DNA of 64,000 bases from Astropecten irregularis (GCA_963971285.1 OZ020260.1:7660798-7724797); one strand, 5' to 3'. Shown: positions 1-12,712, numbered from the stretch's first letter. The notes: generated by a model from the sequence alone, not told the origin. A program made the numbers and translations.

Positions 1-94
1 ACAACGTCTGTAAGGAAGTTTAAGACCTTCACTTGTGTTTAAGTACCAAATTCAGCCACAACGCACATCTTTGCAAAATCCTTTACGCTATCCT
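1..94 (+). mobile_element. Family R TTAA-type MITE, 3' part, cut by the window edge
   Basis: The segment matches the last 90 bp of the copy at 32457-32822: both contain AAGTACCAAATTCAGCCA and CGCACATCTTTGCAAA. The end, AATCCTTTACGCTATCC, is the complement of the family's left inverted repeat. The remainder lies before position 1. Confidence 0.6.
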
Positions 95-1096
95 ATAATT
101 ATGCTATCATTTACTGTTATATGTTTGTATTTAATAATGTTTATATTGATATTGTTCATGCAATTTGATGGTTACCGGTTTAGTTGGTCAGTTAGTCGAT
201 TTGGTGATTGGTTGACTTGACTTGACTTATCGGTTGGTTCTTTGATTGAGGATGAAGATGTTAGCTGAATTGTTGGTTGCCTTGGATGGATGTTTGTCTG
301 CTTTTCAGTGCAGAGTACTACATCTTCATTGAATGTTTGGTTTCCGGCCTATTGTGATCTTTTCAACGTGTATCAGTTTACTGGAACAAAAGTCCCGACT
401 CTGACCTAACCAAATTGAGCAGGTTGCCACTATACTCCCGTGCCTAGCAACCGGTTGAGTCCGTGTCCAAGCAACTAAGCAACCTGCTGTAATTGCACCT
501 GCACGAGAAGACCTAGCAATTCGTCCGTCCCGTGTATCTGCAATTTCAAAGGCCCGAGTTAATACTATTCCGCCCGAGTTAATAGTTAATTTTGTTTCCA
601 TCTTTCATTTTATTTTCCCCCTTCGATCCCTCCAGTGCATTTGTCATCCTTCCGTTGATGCTTTCAGGGAAGGTGGAGGCTCCTCTCCATTCTCGAAGAC
701 CAAAAGTCATAATTTTGTGCAGTCATAAAAACATGACAATTACTTTGGTGTGTGTCCTCACCTCTCGTTGCCTTGAGACATGTTAGATGTAATGGCCGTC
801 TCTCTCCATCCGCGCTGCTCTTCAAACAAGTGAATTCACAGGTAGCTGTGAGAGGAAGCCTAGCGCTGGTAATCAGGCAGTGCCTGGGACTGCTTGTTTG
901 TCCGGTGCAGTGCCCTTGGAAGTAACGTACTGGCCAGGATCTCCTTATCTGTCATTGCCTGGCCATGCTGGATGGGACACCGTTATCATATCACTTTACT
1001 AAAAAGCAATTTGCCCTGTCATTATGTACGTTTATCTCATTTGTTATTTTGAAATAATAAGACAACACAGAGTAACCTGAAAACCAATTCGACGAT
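95..1096. other. No recognised gene or repeat
   Basis: Short open frames at 326-601 (-) and 592-786 (+) have no recognisable domain, splice context or compositional signal. Confidence 0.3.
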
Positions 1097-1466
1097 TTAA
1101 AGGTACAGTACAGTATTGGTAAATAACCCAAACAGAAATGTTCACAGATTTATGTATAACTTACAGGATATGAAGATGGTGGTGATAGAACCAAACCGTA
1201 AAGATATTTCCACCTGAAATGGTGTATTTATCCAGAAATTAGTCAAGTAAAGACCGAAAACAGTTTTAATCTCGAAGTAAGATCAAAACCATTCTTATAT
1301 TTTCTAAGACAAATTGAGGTGGGTTTTCGCTATTTGTCTCGTGATTCACATGTGCGATTGAGCTTGATTTTCACAGGTTGATTATTTCATGAACATGTTA
1401 GATCAGACAAAGTGTGCGTGCTGTTTTGTGACCTTTACCAGCCATGTATTAGAGCTTTACCTTTAA
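1097..1466 (+). mobile_element. Family B TTAA MITE, full length (about 370 bp)
   Basis: The element begins TTAAAGGTACAGTACAG and ends CTTTACCTTTAA. The left half holds the module shared with families A and C (CACAGATTTA, then GGATATGAAGATGGTGG, then GAAATGGTGTATTTATCCAG). The middle holds GATCTCGAAGTAAGATC, an imperfect palindrome. The right half (GGTTTTCGCTATTTGTCTCG onward) is specific to families B and C. TTAA at both ends fits a piggyBac-type target; no coding capacity. Confidence 0.8.
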
Positions 1467-3035
1467 ACTTGTAGTCTTTTCTGCGGTGCACTACTCTCAT
1501 TCTGTTGTGTACGTTTTATACCCCAACATTGTTAGGCGAGGCTCTTTGACTAATGACTAAGGTTTCTCAAAACGAACGCTTACAAGGAAATAACATTATT
1601 CAGTGATACTGCATTTTTATTTTTAGCTATGCAGTTCTTTTAATTTCATCTCTCGGAAAACCAGATGCTAGCTAAATCTGGTCACCGAATCAGTGTTTGT
1701 ACATGTAATAGAATTAAGTGAATTTTGCAATGAGTGCCAGAAAAAAAAGTCATCAGTTGGGAAACATCTCCTTACGCGCGTGCTCCGGTTCTCATTTGAC
1801 CGTACTCGTCTCTGCGAAATTTGATCCCCGATTTCTTCAATAGTGGGCCAAAGACCCTAAATCCAGGATTGTGTACGAGCGCGGCTATGCAGATATTGTA
1901 TTAGTAATCAATTTAATGTATGCAGCTGCACGCAGTGTAACTATAATACCTTCGTTAAGGTGTGCATAAAACTATAATAGCACTGTGTATAATCGCAGGA
2001 TACTATGAGGATAGTGAATACCTTGCATACTGCATGCTTTTTGCTTCAACAACTACAATGCCCGCACGGGATTAATTCGTCTTCGTGTCTAAGAAATCAT
2101 CTGCTTCAAATGAGAAAACAGTACACTTGTTCACATAGGCAAGTGGGGCATATGATGTTCAGAAGGTTTTTTTTTATTCATAAGCCTTAAGCCCTGTTGA
2201 TTACATACCAGAGAAGTAATCTGCCCCTAACTCTGCTTCATAATGTAAACACGCTAAAGGGTTCCTCACTATATGTTTGATCTTCGAATGCAAATAATAT
2301 ACGCGAAAGTACTCTGTCAGCATTACGATATTTGCATTTTGATGATGTTTAAACAAAACCAAAGTCTGTAACCCTTTTTTTCTGCAGAGTTTCAGAACAG
2401 AACCCTGGATCTTATAATCCTCTGAATATTTCCAGCTGAAATCCTCGACCATTTTTGAGTCTACTACAAATTTGAGGTCTCCTATAGAAATCCAGCATTC
2501 AGATCAGCAGCACAGTTCAATCAATGTTATTATTGCTTCTGTTGTTCATTATACGCACATCGCTATTTTTTTGTTTGGTTGCCGCCATGTTTTTACAGTG
2601 CAGTAACACGAAACATGATATAGAAGGACATTTATATCAAATAACCTTTACAGTAATATATCTTGCTTGATATGTGTTTTCGTAGCAACATTTCATATAT
2701 GCATTGTTTGATTTTAATGATTTATCCATAGAATGTTTGACCCCAATAATGCAAGGGGCTCATGGGGTTCCACACTCTACGTTATATCTCCCTTGAGACT
2801 GACACATTGTACCAGGCGCCATGTGTGTGTGTCAGGAACGGTTTGCTCTTCATGAACTTTCATATATGGTTGCAACATTCTGATTTTTTGTTTACTGCCA
2901 GGACAGTGTCCTGTTCCATCCTGGTTTTTTTTTAAACTGATTTAAAGATGTATTTAAGGTAGCTGCATATAGTTAAACTCTAATTAATTTAGTCATCGAT
3001 TATTATTAGCGTACGTGATCTGAAAGGCTTGTTTT
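1467..3035. other. No recognised gene or repeat
   Basis: AT-rich sequence. Frames at 2005-2190 (+) and 2201-2452 (-) are short and have no recognisable family or splice context. Confidence 0.3.
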
Positions 3036-3296
3036 GAGGTAATATCATACTTATGCCAAAAATATTGAGACGGATACAATAATAGTCATCTGTGAAAATT
3101 TCAGTCCCATACGGTGCCCATTTTTTGAAAAAACAAACCCCCAAAAAACAAAACAGTGAAAAACAGCCACAGTATTTCTTAAGCCTTTTCTCTTAAGCCT
3201 TTTCTAACATCACAATTTTCATACCCTGTAAGTTTGTACGTACATTTGTGAACATTTCTGTTTTAGTTTCTTACCAAAGTATGATACTACCTTTAA
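3036..3296 (-). mobile_element. Family A TTAA MITE, internally shortened
   Basis: The left end is degraded (GAGGTAATATCATACTT without a clear TTAA) and the right end is intact (AAAGTATGATACTACCTTTAA in the family, here to 3296). The copy keeps CAGTCCCATACGGTGCCCA and the CACAGTATTTCTTAAG block but lacks the central palindrome and much of the shared module. Its right TTAA (3293-3296) is also the left TTAA of the next element. Confidence 0.7.
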
Positions 3297-3616
3297 AGGG
3301 CAAGTACGTCATTAGTAATAACAAATGTTCACAATAACAATGTTCACAGATTTACGTGTAACATTCAGAGTATGAAGTTGCTGCGGATGGTGTATTTTAT
3401 CCAGAAAGTGTAAAACCAAACACCTAAAACATTTTTGATCTTTGCAAGATCAAAAAATCTTCTCATGTTTTATCAGACAAACTGAGCCGGGTTTTCGCTA
3501 ATTTCTCGGGACTCATATGTCCGATTGAGCTCAAATGTTCACAGTAGTATTATTTAATGTACATGCTGCGTGAGTGCTTTTCTGTCACCTTAACCAACGT
3601 TGTACATGCCCTTTAA
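3293..3616 (+). mobile_element. Family B-related TTAA MITE, diverged ends
   Basis: It starts TTAAAGGGCAAGTACG and ends TACATGCCCTTTAA. The interior keeps GTTCACAGATTTACG, a GATCTTTGCAAGATC palindrome and the family B right-hand block (GGGTTTTCGCTAATTTCTCG). It abuts the preceding family A copy through a shared TTAA. Confidence 0.7.
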
Positions 3617-3898
3617 CAGACCTTTCGTTTCGTTTGAAATAATATACCCTCTATAGTGCACACAGGCCTATGTAATGAATATTTTCTATACCATGTACCA
3701 GGCCCATATGCATAAGGTTCAGAATTAGGGGCAAAAGAAATCGCACATGTAGATTCGACTCAAATGATAATGAAACTGAAGGTATCTATCAGTGTAAGTT
3801 CAAATGACTAGTAAACGCGTATGCCTTTACTACACGCCTCAAAAAGTTCAAGTATGAGGGATGATATTTATTTGTTACTGAGGCTATGAACGGTGAAA

Positions 3899-4314
3899 CT
3901 GGTATCATTGGAAAGCTCCATTATTCCTCTGTACAATGATGTGCCATCTGTTGTGATTATTATTTTTGTAATCATGGAATGCGCATTTCTCCAGAATATA
4001 GGGCAAAGTGAGAAGTTAATGTTGCAAAATGCAAAACGATTGGAAATTCACTACTGAAAACAACGAATTTTGCAACTTTTCATTTTTGACATTTTATCAA
4101 GGCTGGGCATTCAATGATTACATTAGCATAAAAAATGGCACAAAAGAGATAATACCAACGGTTCTTCTCAGAACCACACACTCTCACAGAAGAGATTACA
4201 TGGTGTCACCGCAAACCTACCTTACTTTTAGTACTTCCACCATGCATAGCTTCAAGTCTTACTTAAATGACACATCATTGTAAAGGAGGATAATCACGTT
4301 TTCCAATGATACCA
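3899..4314. mobile_element. Family W inverted-repeat element containing a K-type sequence
   Basis: About 46-bp imperfect arms face each other: TGGTATCATTGGAAA and TACAATGATGTG at 3899-3946, and their complements at 4267-4314. The interior at about 4131-4262 holds the K sequence (AGAAGAGATTACATGGTGTC, CCGCAAACCTACCTTA, CCACCATGCATAGCTTCAAG), also found at 20793-20880. The short frames across it are by-products. No flanking duplication was settled. Confidence 0.5.
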
Positions 4315-5362
4315 TATCAACATATGATGATGGAGCAATATTAAATTTATTACCTCTCAGACTTGAGTTGTTTGAACCTTTTTGAAGAGTTTCAATAAAT
4401 CCCTTCATGCACGCATTGATACATTTAATAGTGTCGTACGTCATCTAAAGGTCGATGGCAGATTTGTCATCACAATAACGATCAAATTATTTTGTTGCTT
4501 TAAGCTGTTGTGTACAAATGTTAATTTTCACATAGCCGTACATTGCCGAGCCCGTCCCACGAAAATATAAATATTCTGGTTGACTCGAGGATATGTGTCT
4601 AAGATAACGGTCTTTGCTTTGGTGTGTACTCTGTACATGAAGGATGCAGCTGTGTTGTGATCATGGTTAATTAAATACATGTTGTCAGGCGCTCACCGCC
4701 ATGTCTGGCTACACTTAATCGCATATGCACGCACAGGCTTAGGTGGCTGTGATCCGGAAAAAATACATACGAGATTGCAGGCGAGTTTATTTTCATTACT
4801 AGGTCCAGATCCTGAGAAATGTATTATATGGACCGCATTCTCACTTTGACCATGGCCAAGCCGGTTATTGACGGTGGATGCGCTTTATACTCCAATTCTA
4901 GCACACCCATTCAATCAAACTTTACATGCTATGCCTCAAACACAAACACACACAGACATCAATCTATATAGGTCTATGTGATGATAATGTACTCCCATTT
5001 CATTTGACCGGAGGGAAGTTCTGATGCCTCGGGCGCAGCTTGTTTCGTTCATTTGCTATGAAGCACAAACAACAATATTATTGATCTTTCAATTCATGCT
5101 CCGTTGGGTTTGGGGAAAGATCAAGTATACCACAAGTTGTTGTTATTTTCAGTCGGAGTATCTAATAATAAAACATGCCATGGGTATAGCTATAGGAAAG
5201 GGCAAACCCGTATTTAATTAAAAAATAATTTATTCGTGTGGCGTCATTCCTTCGTAACAATATTAGTTTGATTCTTGCTATTATTATACATGTAGGCTAC
5301 ACGTATTGACTGCAAGTCTTACTTCAGGACATGAACTAACCGTGTTTTTCAGTCAATATTTC
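4315..5362. other. No recognised gene or repeat
   Basis: Low-complexity AT-rich DNA with a short CACA tract near 4940. The frame at 5024-5221 (+) is open by chance as far as I can tell. Confidence 0.3.
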
Positions 5363-5793
5363 TTAAAGGTTTACTGTATTCAAAACTCATATGAAGTTAA
5401 ATACATCTATATTGTTATAAAACTCAACCTGTCTATCATTGTTTGTGATAAAAATATTGTACATTGAAAAAGGAGGTGTTTTAGACCCATAATTAAGCAC
5501 CCCACTTTTCGCGACAAAAAAACTTGCTTACGTCACATGCAGAACGCCACGCAGTATATTGTGGTGTAAGCTTTACTAGTTATGTAGGTGACGTCACATG
5601 CTATTGCCGCGTGGATCGGTTCCAATGGGATTTTCTGGTGGTGCGGGGCGTACATGTACTGATTTTGTAACTTTTTGGTCAACACTAAGCACTTACATAG
5701 AAATATAGATTTATATAGTCATTATCTATATATTAAGCAATATTTTTAAGCTCTTTCACCCCTTTCCCAAATTTGATTACGGTAAACCTTTAA
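5363..5793. mobile_element. Family Q TTAA MITE (431 bp)
   Basis: The left end TTAAAGGTTTACTGTATTC and the right end GATTACGGTAAACCTTTAA are inverted copies, and TTAA lies exactly at both boundaries. The interior differs from families A to C and carries a direct repeat of ACGTCACATGC (about 5533 and 5593). No open frame. piggyBac-type mobilisation is inferred from the TTAA. Confidence 0.7.
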
Positions 5794-7189
5794 CTCTCTA
5801 AAAGAATACTCACACAAACACGACAATATGCACCGACGATCAATGCGTCCTGCATATAAAAAAAGGTGTGCAATGTAAGAAAAACTTTAGATATCACAGC
5901 ATATGGCCTTTTGGTATGATTGACATTACGTTCCTGAAACGCATACCACGTGATGTTCTCTTGTCCAATCAGAAGATTCTATGGGACCTTTCGAAACCTT
6001 GGCATCTATGCGGCATCCAAAGCCTACGTCAAATGCAGGCTGCGGTTTTTTGTTGTGAAGTTGAAATTTGTTGTTTTCCTGTTCAAATCTGAAGTAAAAA
6101 TCGAAAGTCACTATTTTGGAAACCTGTTTATACTTCTAAAATGGTGCATGCTGTTGTTTAGAAAAGGACTTGGCTTCTATGAACCACGATTCAAATGAAA
6201 ATCAATGTTGATATTTGTGGCTGTTACTTCTGTGATCAAATATAAATCAAAATTGGACAGATGCCATATTGTGAGGAGGAAAATCAAGAAATCCTTGGTT
6301 GTCACACAATGTTTGCAATGGATTCTGTTCTCCCACTCAATGATGTCATCTTTAATACGGTGGATGATTTTTTTTCTCTCTTTCCCCTTCAGATATCCTG
6401 AGGGGAAGGATGATTTTTTATCTTCGTTGAACGCCTGGGCGTTGAACTCTTCACTCTTTGAAGGATCACGTATAATGCTGAAATCGCTCAGACAGACAGT
6501 CGGTAATTTACATGCTGAATTCTCTACACGCAACATTCTGAAGTGCATTATCCTTGCACTTTACCGTCTGCCGAGCCAAATAATAATTGAATATCGTGGG
6601 TTAATGCTCAGCAGGCCCGGCATATTGGATTCTCAAAATTAAATAAGCATTGTGATTAATAATATCAAGACGGGCCAGTTTCTATTCTAAGACTGGAGCT
6701 ACTTCGGTTGAGCACTGTAGCTGGTACTTCACATCATCCAATCACATTCAGTCATGTGGAAACCATTTCGAATGGAAATAGCAATCAAATATCTTGGGTC
6801 ACAGGTATTCAGATTTTTTTTTTCTCTGAAAAGTCAGAACAAGTCGAGTCATATTTTTCATAACACTAGATATGCAATCCCGTGCTTCTCCAGAGCAAGT
6901 CTGTTCGATTGTAATTAGTCTATTCAATTAGCCGCGTCTTGTATCATTTACAAACGTATGGAGACGTGTTGACTGCATGGTGTCACTTGTATATTGGACC
7001 TCTAGACCTAATTCATGGTACATCCATTTTGTTACCTTCCTTGTATACCCTTTGGAAAATATAATATTAATTCTCAAAGGAAAATGGATACCCGACTATT
7101 TTGAATCCAAGCCTCACTTTGATTGTACTGCCTCGAATGTAGGATGGATGTGCCGTGAATAAGGCGTATACCAAAACAGGTTTGAGTCT
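5794..7189. other. No recognised gene; overlapping frames on both strands
   Basis: Frames of 145 codons (6205-6642, +) and 123 codons (6548-6177, -) overlap antisense to each other. Neither shows a domain, and both sit in AT-rich DNA. I regard them as chance. Confidence 0.3.
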
Positions 7190-7346
7190 AGGCTTGGGAC
7201 CTATTTCGCTACCGAATTTGAGGTCTCAAAACGACACGAAGGGATTGGACCGAGAAAGGCTACAGCTTCGCCTTGTACCCCAAGCCATTTATTTCATTTA
7301 GACTCAAAATCGGTTCAAGTTAAGCCCCAAGCCTATCCCCAAGCCC
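7190..7346. mobile_element. Family J MITE, diverged copy
   Basis: It begins AGGCTTGGGACCTATTTCG and ends CCCCAAGCCTATCCCCAAGC, which are imperfect inverted ends. Interior motifs AAACGACACGAAGGGATTGG and AGCTTCGCC match the copy at 37768-37995. Boundaries are approximate. Confidence 0.5.
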
Positions 7347-7835
7347 CATTTGGTAAATGCACGCAGACTTCCACCATTGGATCGGTGGATCTTGAAGCCA
7401 TCCTCATGAAACTTCTCATATTAAAGCAGGTTAGGTCCATACAGACTTCATATAGGAGTTACCATCATTGCATGGCTGGTGCATAATTCAATTATTACAC
7501 CTCTGGCAATTTCATGTGTCATTTCCAATTAAAGTTCACCTACGCATGGAGTGTGTCTGCTTTTCCCATACGCCCATGATCTGAATAGCTTGTGAAAAAC
7601 TAGATGCATATCAACTCTGAAGTAGGCCTATATATTCGTCTTAGAAAACATTGACCTTGAAATTTTTAGCTTGCTCTTTGTTTCTTATTGTTTTATCGAA
7701 TTTTACTTCGTACATCGACTTTGCGACCTGGTGCGGGTGTTTCAATATTTTGGTTTTGATTTAAAAAAAAAAAATGACCGATTTGGTGGTCATGAACTCT
7801 GCGTCTTGATCAAATCCCAATGGTGTATCCTGCCT

Positions 7836-8118
7836 GGGGCCTTTCTCAAAGCTCGGCTCCGGCTTTGGAATTGGCTCCGGCTCAGGCTTCGGCTCCGGCT
7901 CAGGCTTCGTCTTCATTTCGTGAATCTATTTCAAAATTACAGGTTTCAAAATAGAGGCTCTTGGCTGCAGTTAGGAAGAAGTAGATTCTCTGGTTTGAAA
8001 AGAAAAACAGAGATTTAGCTTCAATGGCAAACAACAATCTATATTTTTAGCGTATGAAAATAGAGACGAAGCCGGAGCCGAAGCCGGAGTCGGAGCCGAG
8101 CTTTGAGAAAGGATCTGG
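7836..8118. mobile_element. Family F MITE with (CCGGCT)-rich ends
   Basis: The left end GGGGCCTTTCTCAAAGCTCGG is followed by repeated GGCTCCGGCTCAGGCTTC units. The right end mirrors it (CCGGAGCCGAGCTTTGAGAAAGG). The interior contains TAGATTCTCTGGTTTGAAAAG, shared with copies at 24439 and 29258. The 115-codon frame crossing it contains an Arg-Leu repeat that only translates the CGGCTC repeats. No clean duplication is visible here, but the 24439 copy has TTA. Confidence 0.7.
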
Positions 8119-9615
8119 GCTTAGCTTGGTTGCCTGTTCTCGATGCATTGATAATTATTGAGCAGTACATCCCAATGTTACCAACAGAGTACAGCGAGCC
8201 ATGGTGTATACTTATAGGCCTATATTCCTACTGTCGTGTTTCATCAAGAAATCTACCTCTTATATCCAACGTATTACCTCAATACCACAAAAGCCATTTG
8301 CCAAACCTTTAAGGAATATCACCGCGAGTAACATGTAAATCCTCGATAGGTTTATTGTCTGATGTATATCATTATGGTATCGGATGCATAACAGACGTTA
8401 ATGCATACGGAATTACTGCATATGGCTTGTCACCGATGATTTGTGCACACCTTTTTGGCCGTTTCCCGCTCAATCAGTGGAAGAAAATAACATTGACAAC
8501 CATTGATATATTATGGGTTGCACACTTGGTAATAATTATGATGATAATGCAAACATCAATGGCAGTATTTTATGAAAGGTGGAAACTACCGCATAATACC
8601 AAAAACGTTTTTAGATTTTTTGCTTCAATTTATAAAGTAACACAAAGCTTTGTAAAACCAAAGGCTGTGTTTAGCTTTTTATAAATCGATACATTGATTG
8701 GTGCGAATGCTGACTTGTTTGACAAATGTATTATGGGAGGGAACTTCACACGTGTGTTATCTTGGACCTTTGCTTCTGTATTGATCGCAACGTGTGTCTT
8801 GTATTTGCACAGTGCCTATACAAATGCTTCATGTTGTTATGGTCAATAATTAAGCTCCATCTTTTTTCAGCTGACACATGCTATGTTTTACCGTGAAACA
8901 TTATGCTAATGTTCTTTTGATCATCCTTGAAGATACACATGCAATCTGAAACAGTACCTATCAAGACAGAAGCAGTCAATTAAGCAGGAACTTCACTCCA
9001 ATTTCAATTTAGGAGGATCATGCATTTCATCCAGTCAAAGATTTATATCTACAAATGACACCTGGCATAAACATGACAATTGCTCACCCACTGCCTTTGC
9101 ACGTGGAAGTTCGCAAGTACATGTGTATTCATTGTTGGGTAGCTGATTGCGTATACGGCAAAAGAAGATAAAATACTGCTTACTCCGTGCGTATCAGTTT
9201 CTCGACCAGAGTTAAGAGTTAATCTTCATGTTGGCTGCATGGCTTATGCCATGCGATTCCTCTGATCAGGGAAAACAGCAATAATTAATTTTCTTTCCCC
9301 ATGATCCGGCGTGGGTGTTGAAGGCATATAACCCATCACCAAGGCCTGTGTCTACCGAGATTGTTATAATCATCCAAGAGGAAGATATATCGGGACGCGA
9401 GGATATTTGTCCGGTAATTGGTGATCGGGTCACCTTGTAGCTTAATACATTTTTCCTGTAGGGTTATTAAAGAGACAAGGATACCTACCCACACGTATTA
9501 ACTGGCTCTCGCTCTCGGTAAAAAAAACTGAAAAAAAACACCCCAAAATCACAGCAGGAACCGTTGTTTTGTATTGAGAAAGTAATTGGCCATATTGGCA
9601 TCCGTGTATTAAGTT
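8119..9615. other. No recognised gene or repeat
   Basis: Frames at 8103-8312 and 8355-8684 (+) have no domain that I recognise. Confidence 0.3.
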
Positions 9616-9873
9616 AGGGTATAACATTTTCGGTACCAGTCTCGGTAGCATGTTGCCCAGGTAACTTGTTCAAAATGTTGTCAGTGTACACAGAGCAAAA
9701 CGAGTTGGGTAACATTATGTCGCAGCAACATCTCCGTAACATGTTAGTCTAATATTGCTAGTGCACACAGGGCCCAAAGTCGTGTTGTCCAGGTGTGTTG
9801 CCCTAACTGGGCAACATGTTACCGAAATTGTTACCGTAGGCTAGTTGTTGACAGTGTGCACTCTGCTTTATTT
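9616..9873 (+). mobile_element. Family G MITE, copy 1
   Basis: It shares AGCAAAACGAGTTGGG, ACACAGGGCCCAAA, GCCCTAACTGGGCAA and the end TTACCGAAATTGTT...GACAGTGTGC with the copy at 59791-60023. Each end carries copies of TTTCGGTAACATGTTGCC in opposite directions, and the CAACATG motif recurs inside. The left boundary is decayed. Confidence 0.6.
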
Positions 9874-10077
9874 GGCAAAGCCGAGACACATAATACAATC
9901 ATCATGAGACAACGAGCGATGAGTACATTGTGCAATGCAGTCCATTTGTGTTTGTCCACCGCATGGATCTTGGGACAGTTTCATCATGTCACTTGTTTGA
10001 AAACCTCGCACGCATCTTGTGCATGTCCAAATTGTTTCAGCGGTGACTTGACGAAAAGGAGAAAACATATTTTAATA

Positions 10078-10350
10078 AATAAATAATAAATAATAATAAT
10101 TACATTAGTAATACAATGTTTCTAAACGCATGGTGTATACAGCCTGTGCTACAGGGCCAATAAATCCACTCAAAGCCATCTCTACCCTCACAGGTACCCA
10201 TTTACACCTGGTTGAAGAGGAGCAATATGCACAAAGCATCTTGCCCAAGGACGCAAGCATCACCCATGGCTGGATTCAAACCCACAATCTGTGGATTGAC
10301 CACAAGACTTTGAGTTCGACAGGCCAGACCACTAGGCCACAGCAACCCAC
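10078..10350 (-). mobile_element. tRNA-derived SINE
   Basis: On the minus strand the head (from 10350) has an A-box-like TGGCCTAGTGGTC and a B-box GGGTTTGAATCC, spaced as in a tRNA with a long variable arm (Leu or Ser type). The body contains TTGGGCAAGATGC and GGTACCTGTGAGGGTAG. It ends in an (ATT)n tail at 10078-10108. This layout is standard for RNA polymerase III SINEs. No flanking duplication was identified. Confidence 0.75.
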
Positions 10351-10353
10351 CTA

Positions 10354-12013
10354 ATTTGTCTATTCATAATTTATACTAAGTCAGATATTCTCCTTATATA
10401 CATGTACATAGATGAGACGCGAATAATTTGACGATGGTTATTCAGTTTTGAACAAGAGAATAAAATAATTCGCTCCAATCCTATATGACGGATTTTGTTG
10501 ACCATATTTGATAACTTATTAGCTGTGAAGAGACGTTACCAGTATGCATAACAGATTGTATTTTCGATCGCTAATGACTAAACCAAATTTTTTGGACAGT
10601 ACAATAATCATCACATATCTAATCTTGCTCCTGCTGGCAACTCTCCCGTCCAGTCTTCCTCAAATTAAATATCGCATTTTTGTTGACAGCAATTTTGAGG
10701 GATCTGTTTCCAAACCTGAGCTGGGCAAAACGTCCCTGTCCGGTGGATCTTATGCCGGACTAGTGTTTCAACTCACTAAGTGCATGTTGACTGCTGAGTG
10801 TTCGGATGACAAGGTCACTTCTAATCGTGTCATTATCTGGCTGTTCCATTGTACCAGGGCCATCCCTATGTTGTACATAAGCCTTAAGGGGAGATATCCG
10901 TATCTCGTAACGGATATCCTTGCTCCGCGTAAATAGGGTTCAGCTAGGTCTAAGCATGCATGGTCTAAGGGTGTTCAGAGCTCGCTTCGGGAGGCAACTT
11001 GAATTTCACGCAGGAAAAATCTCAGTAGCGCATTACTCTCCCACTGCTAGTGTTTTTATCGCGTGACTCGGCAGTGCCCCGCTTATTATAGTGTAAGTCT
11101 CAACGGGACCCATGCTACAGTGCAAAACATGCTCTAATCGGATCCCAAAGCACTGAGATATATTACTTAGCCACGATCTCAAGTTTCGCCATCGGTTGGT
11201 TAGCCATGCAACTGCACTCGTTCCATTAGGTATTGTTTTGACAAGTCTTTTCTGGATATTGACTCACAGTCTGTCTCGTTGCCGGGGCAAGAAACAAGCA
11301 TTAAATCTCTGTCCGAGTGCGTGCCTTGCAAAATGGGAGCGCCAACTTTTAAATTGTGTTTACCGTAGCCGATCCGCAGCCGTACAAGGCGAACTTTTCA
11401 CAAACAAATAAAACCTGTTTATTTCCATTTCTGGCGGTATTGCAATGGGTCACTTCGTGGAATTAGATTTAGTCTTCATGTTTTTATTGTTAGATGGAAT
11501 AACGTTGCATTTTATACAGGCATCTGGTATTATCCAAAACGAGTTAAGTTCTTATACCTTTGCCTATAGACGTAGGAAAAAGACTTGATAACACACCATG
11601 GATCTTATCGAAGATAGGGCAAGACGGACCCAAACGGGGTATGCGCAAAGCATTCTTGGTAAAATTGTTGCTATAGGGCACGGCCTGAGTGATGTACATA
11701 TCCACAAGATTACCCACTGTCCTTTGCGTGCGCAAGCGCCGTGCCGAAATCAGGCTATCTCCGATAAGGTCCATTGACAAAAACAGAAATCCTGTTTGTG
11801 AATTTCTGTGACTTGTTTTGTATTGTAGAAACGATCCCTTGAAACCTTTCGGCCATTGAGAATGTGCGGGGAAAGAAATGTCATTATTAAAAGCGAAATG
11901 ATCTTCTCGCAATGTATATGAATGATGGATTGTACTCCAATTTTCACAGTGTTTGTTTGATCAGGCAATGTATGATTGCCATTCGTTGACCTTTATGGAA
12001 GCTGTCTAAGGCC
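10354..12013. other. No recognised gene; one 130-codon frame
   Basis: The frame at 10544-10936 (+) encodes a hydrophobic stretch (ITYLILLLLATLPSSLPQ) near its start, but no conserved domain, splice sites or coding-like third-base bias. The -strand frame 11912-11544 (122 codons) is likewise unrecognised. Both may be chance. Confidence 0.25.
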
Positions 12014-12250
12014 TTTAAAGGGTCTGTGCAATAGGAATATTATGGCTTGAACTTGTGCAAAAAAGCAGCTGTTTTTATAGGGCCTGTGACTTTACCCACT
12101 TCCACAACTGTTTCAGGGTTTACAGCAAGTTTTTGGTTTGTATGCTAATTAGAATTTACATTTTCATGAGCAAAACTGTGATGTCATCTAGGTAACTGAA
12201 AGCAGTAACCCAAAACGTTGGGGCTTTTTATAGATTTTCTGACAGACCTT
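12014..12250 (+). mobile_element. Family V repeat with a TTAAAGGG start, copy 1
   Basis: It starts TTAAAGGGTCTGTGCAAT and shares AATATTATGGCTTGAAC, TTTGTATGCTAATTAG and GAGCAAAACTGTGATGTCAT with the copy from 45438. The right terminus is not resolved, so a TTAA-bounded MITE is likely but only one end is visible. Confidence 0.55.
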
Positions 12251-12430
12251 TTCCTCCGCAATAGGTTTTATTTTGCCAAATATGGTCATTTCACTCAAAT
12301 GGTGGTGTAATATTTGTTTTGCCGAACCATTTCTGTGGGTGAAGTTTGGCTTTTCAATTTTTTTTTTTTTTTTTTTATATTATTGCTGTTGGTTCCCTAC
12401 ATGAGTATGCATAAAAAATCCCCCATTTTG

Positions 12431-12573
12431 TTAAAGGTAATGTCATACTTTTTTTGTCAAAGAAATACAGATTCATGGGCAAAAATATCAAGACAGAAAA
12501 AGTAAGTTATACGTAAATCTGTGAACATTTCCGCTGTTTTGGTTTCTTACCAAAGTATGAAACTACCTCTAAG
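12431..12573 (-). mobile_element. Family A TTAA MITE, short deletion copy (143 bp)
   Basis: Both family A ends are present: TTAAAGGTAATGTCATACTT on the left and CAAAGTATGAAACTACCTCTAA on the right, the latter with a changed TTAA. The interior jumps from the GGCAAAAATATCAAGACAG block to AAGTTATACGTAAATCTG, so the centre with its palindrome is missing. Confidence 0.8.
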
Positions 12574-12712
12574 CCATTCAAAAGAAAACCAAATGCTGGT
12601 TTGAAACCACATTAAGACTTGTCATTCATTATCTGTCAGTAAATTCTCTGTATGAAGGCAACAAAATAACACGACTGAAAAAAAAAGCAATGCATGAACC
12701 CTTTAAAGGTAA

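Noticed and set aside
6177-6642. Overlapping frames of 123 and 145 codons on opposite strands
   Set aside because: Neither has a domain or coding-like base use; at most one could be real and nothing favours either.
7671-8018. 115-codon frame with Arg-Leu repeats
   Set aside because: It translates the CGGCTC repeats of a family F MITE end; no coding signal outside them.
10544-10936. 130-codon frame with a hydrophobic segment
   Set aside because: Hydrophobic runs are common in T-rich DNA; no domain, homology or exon boundaries were evident.
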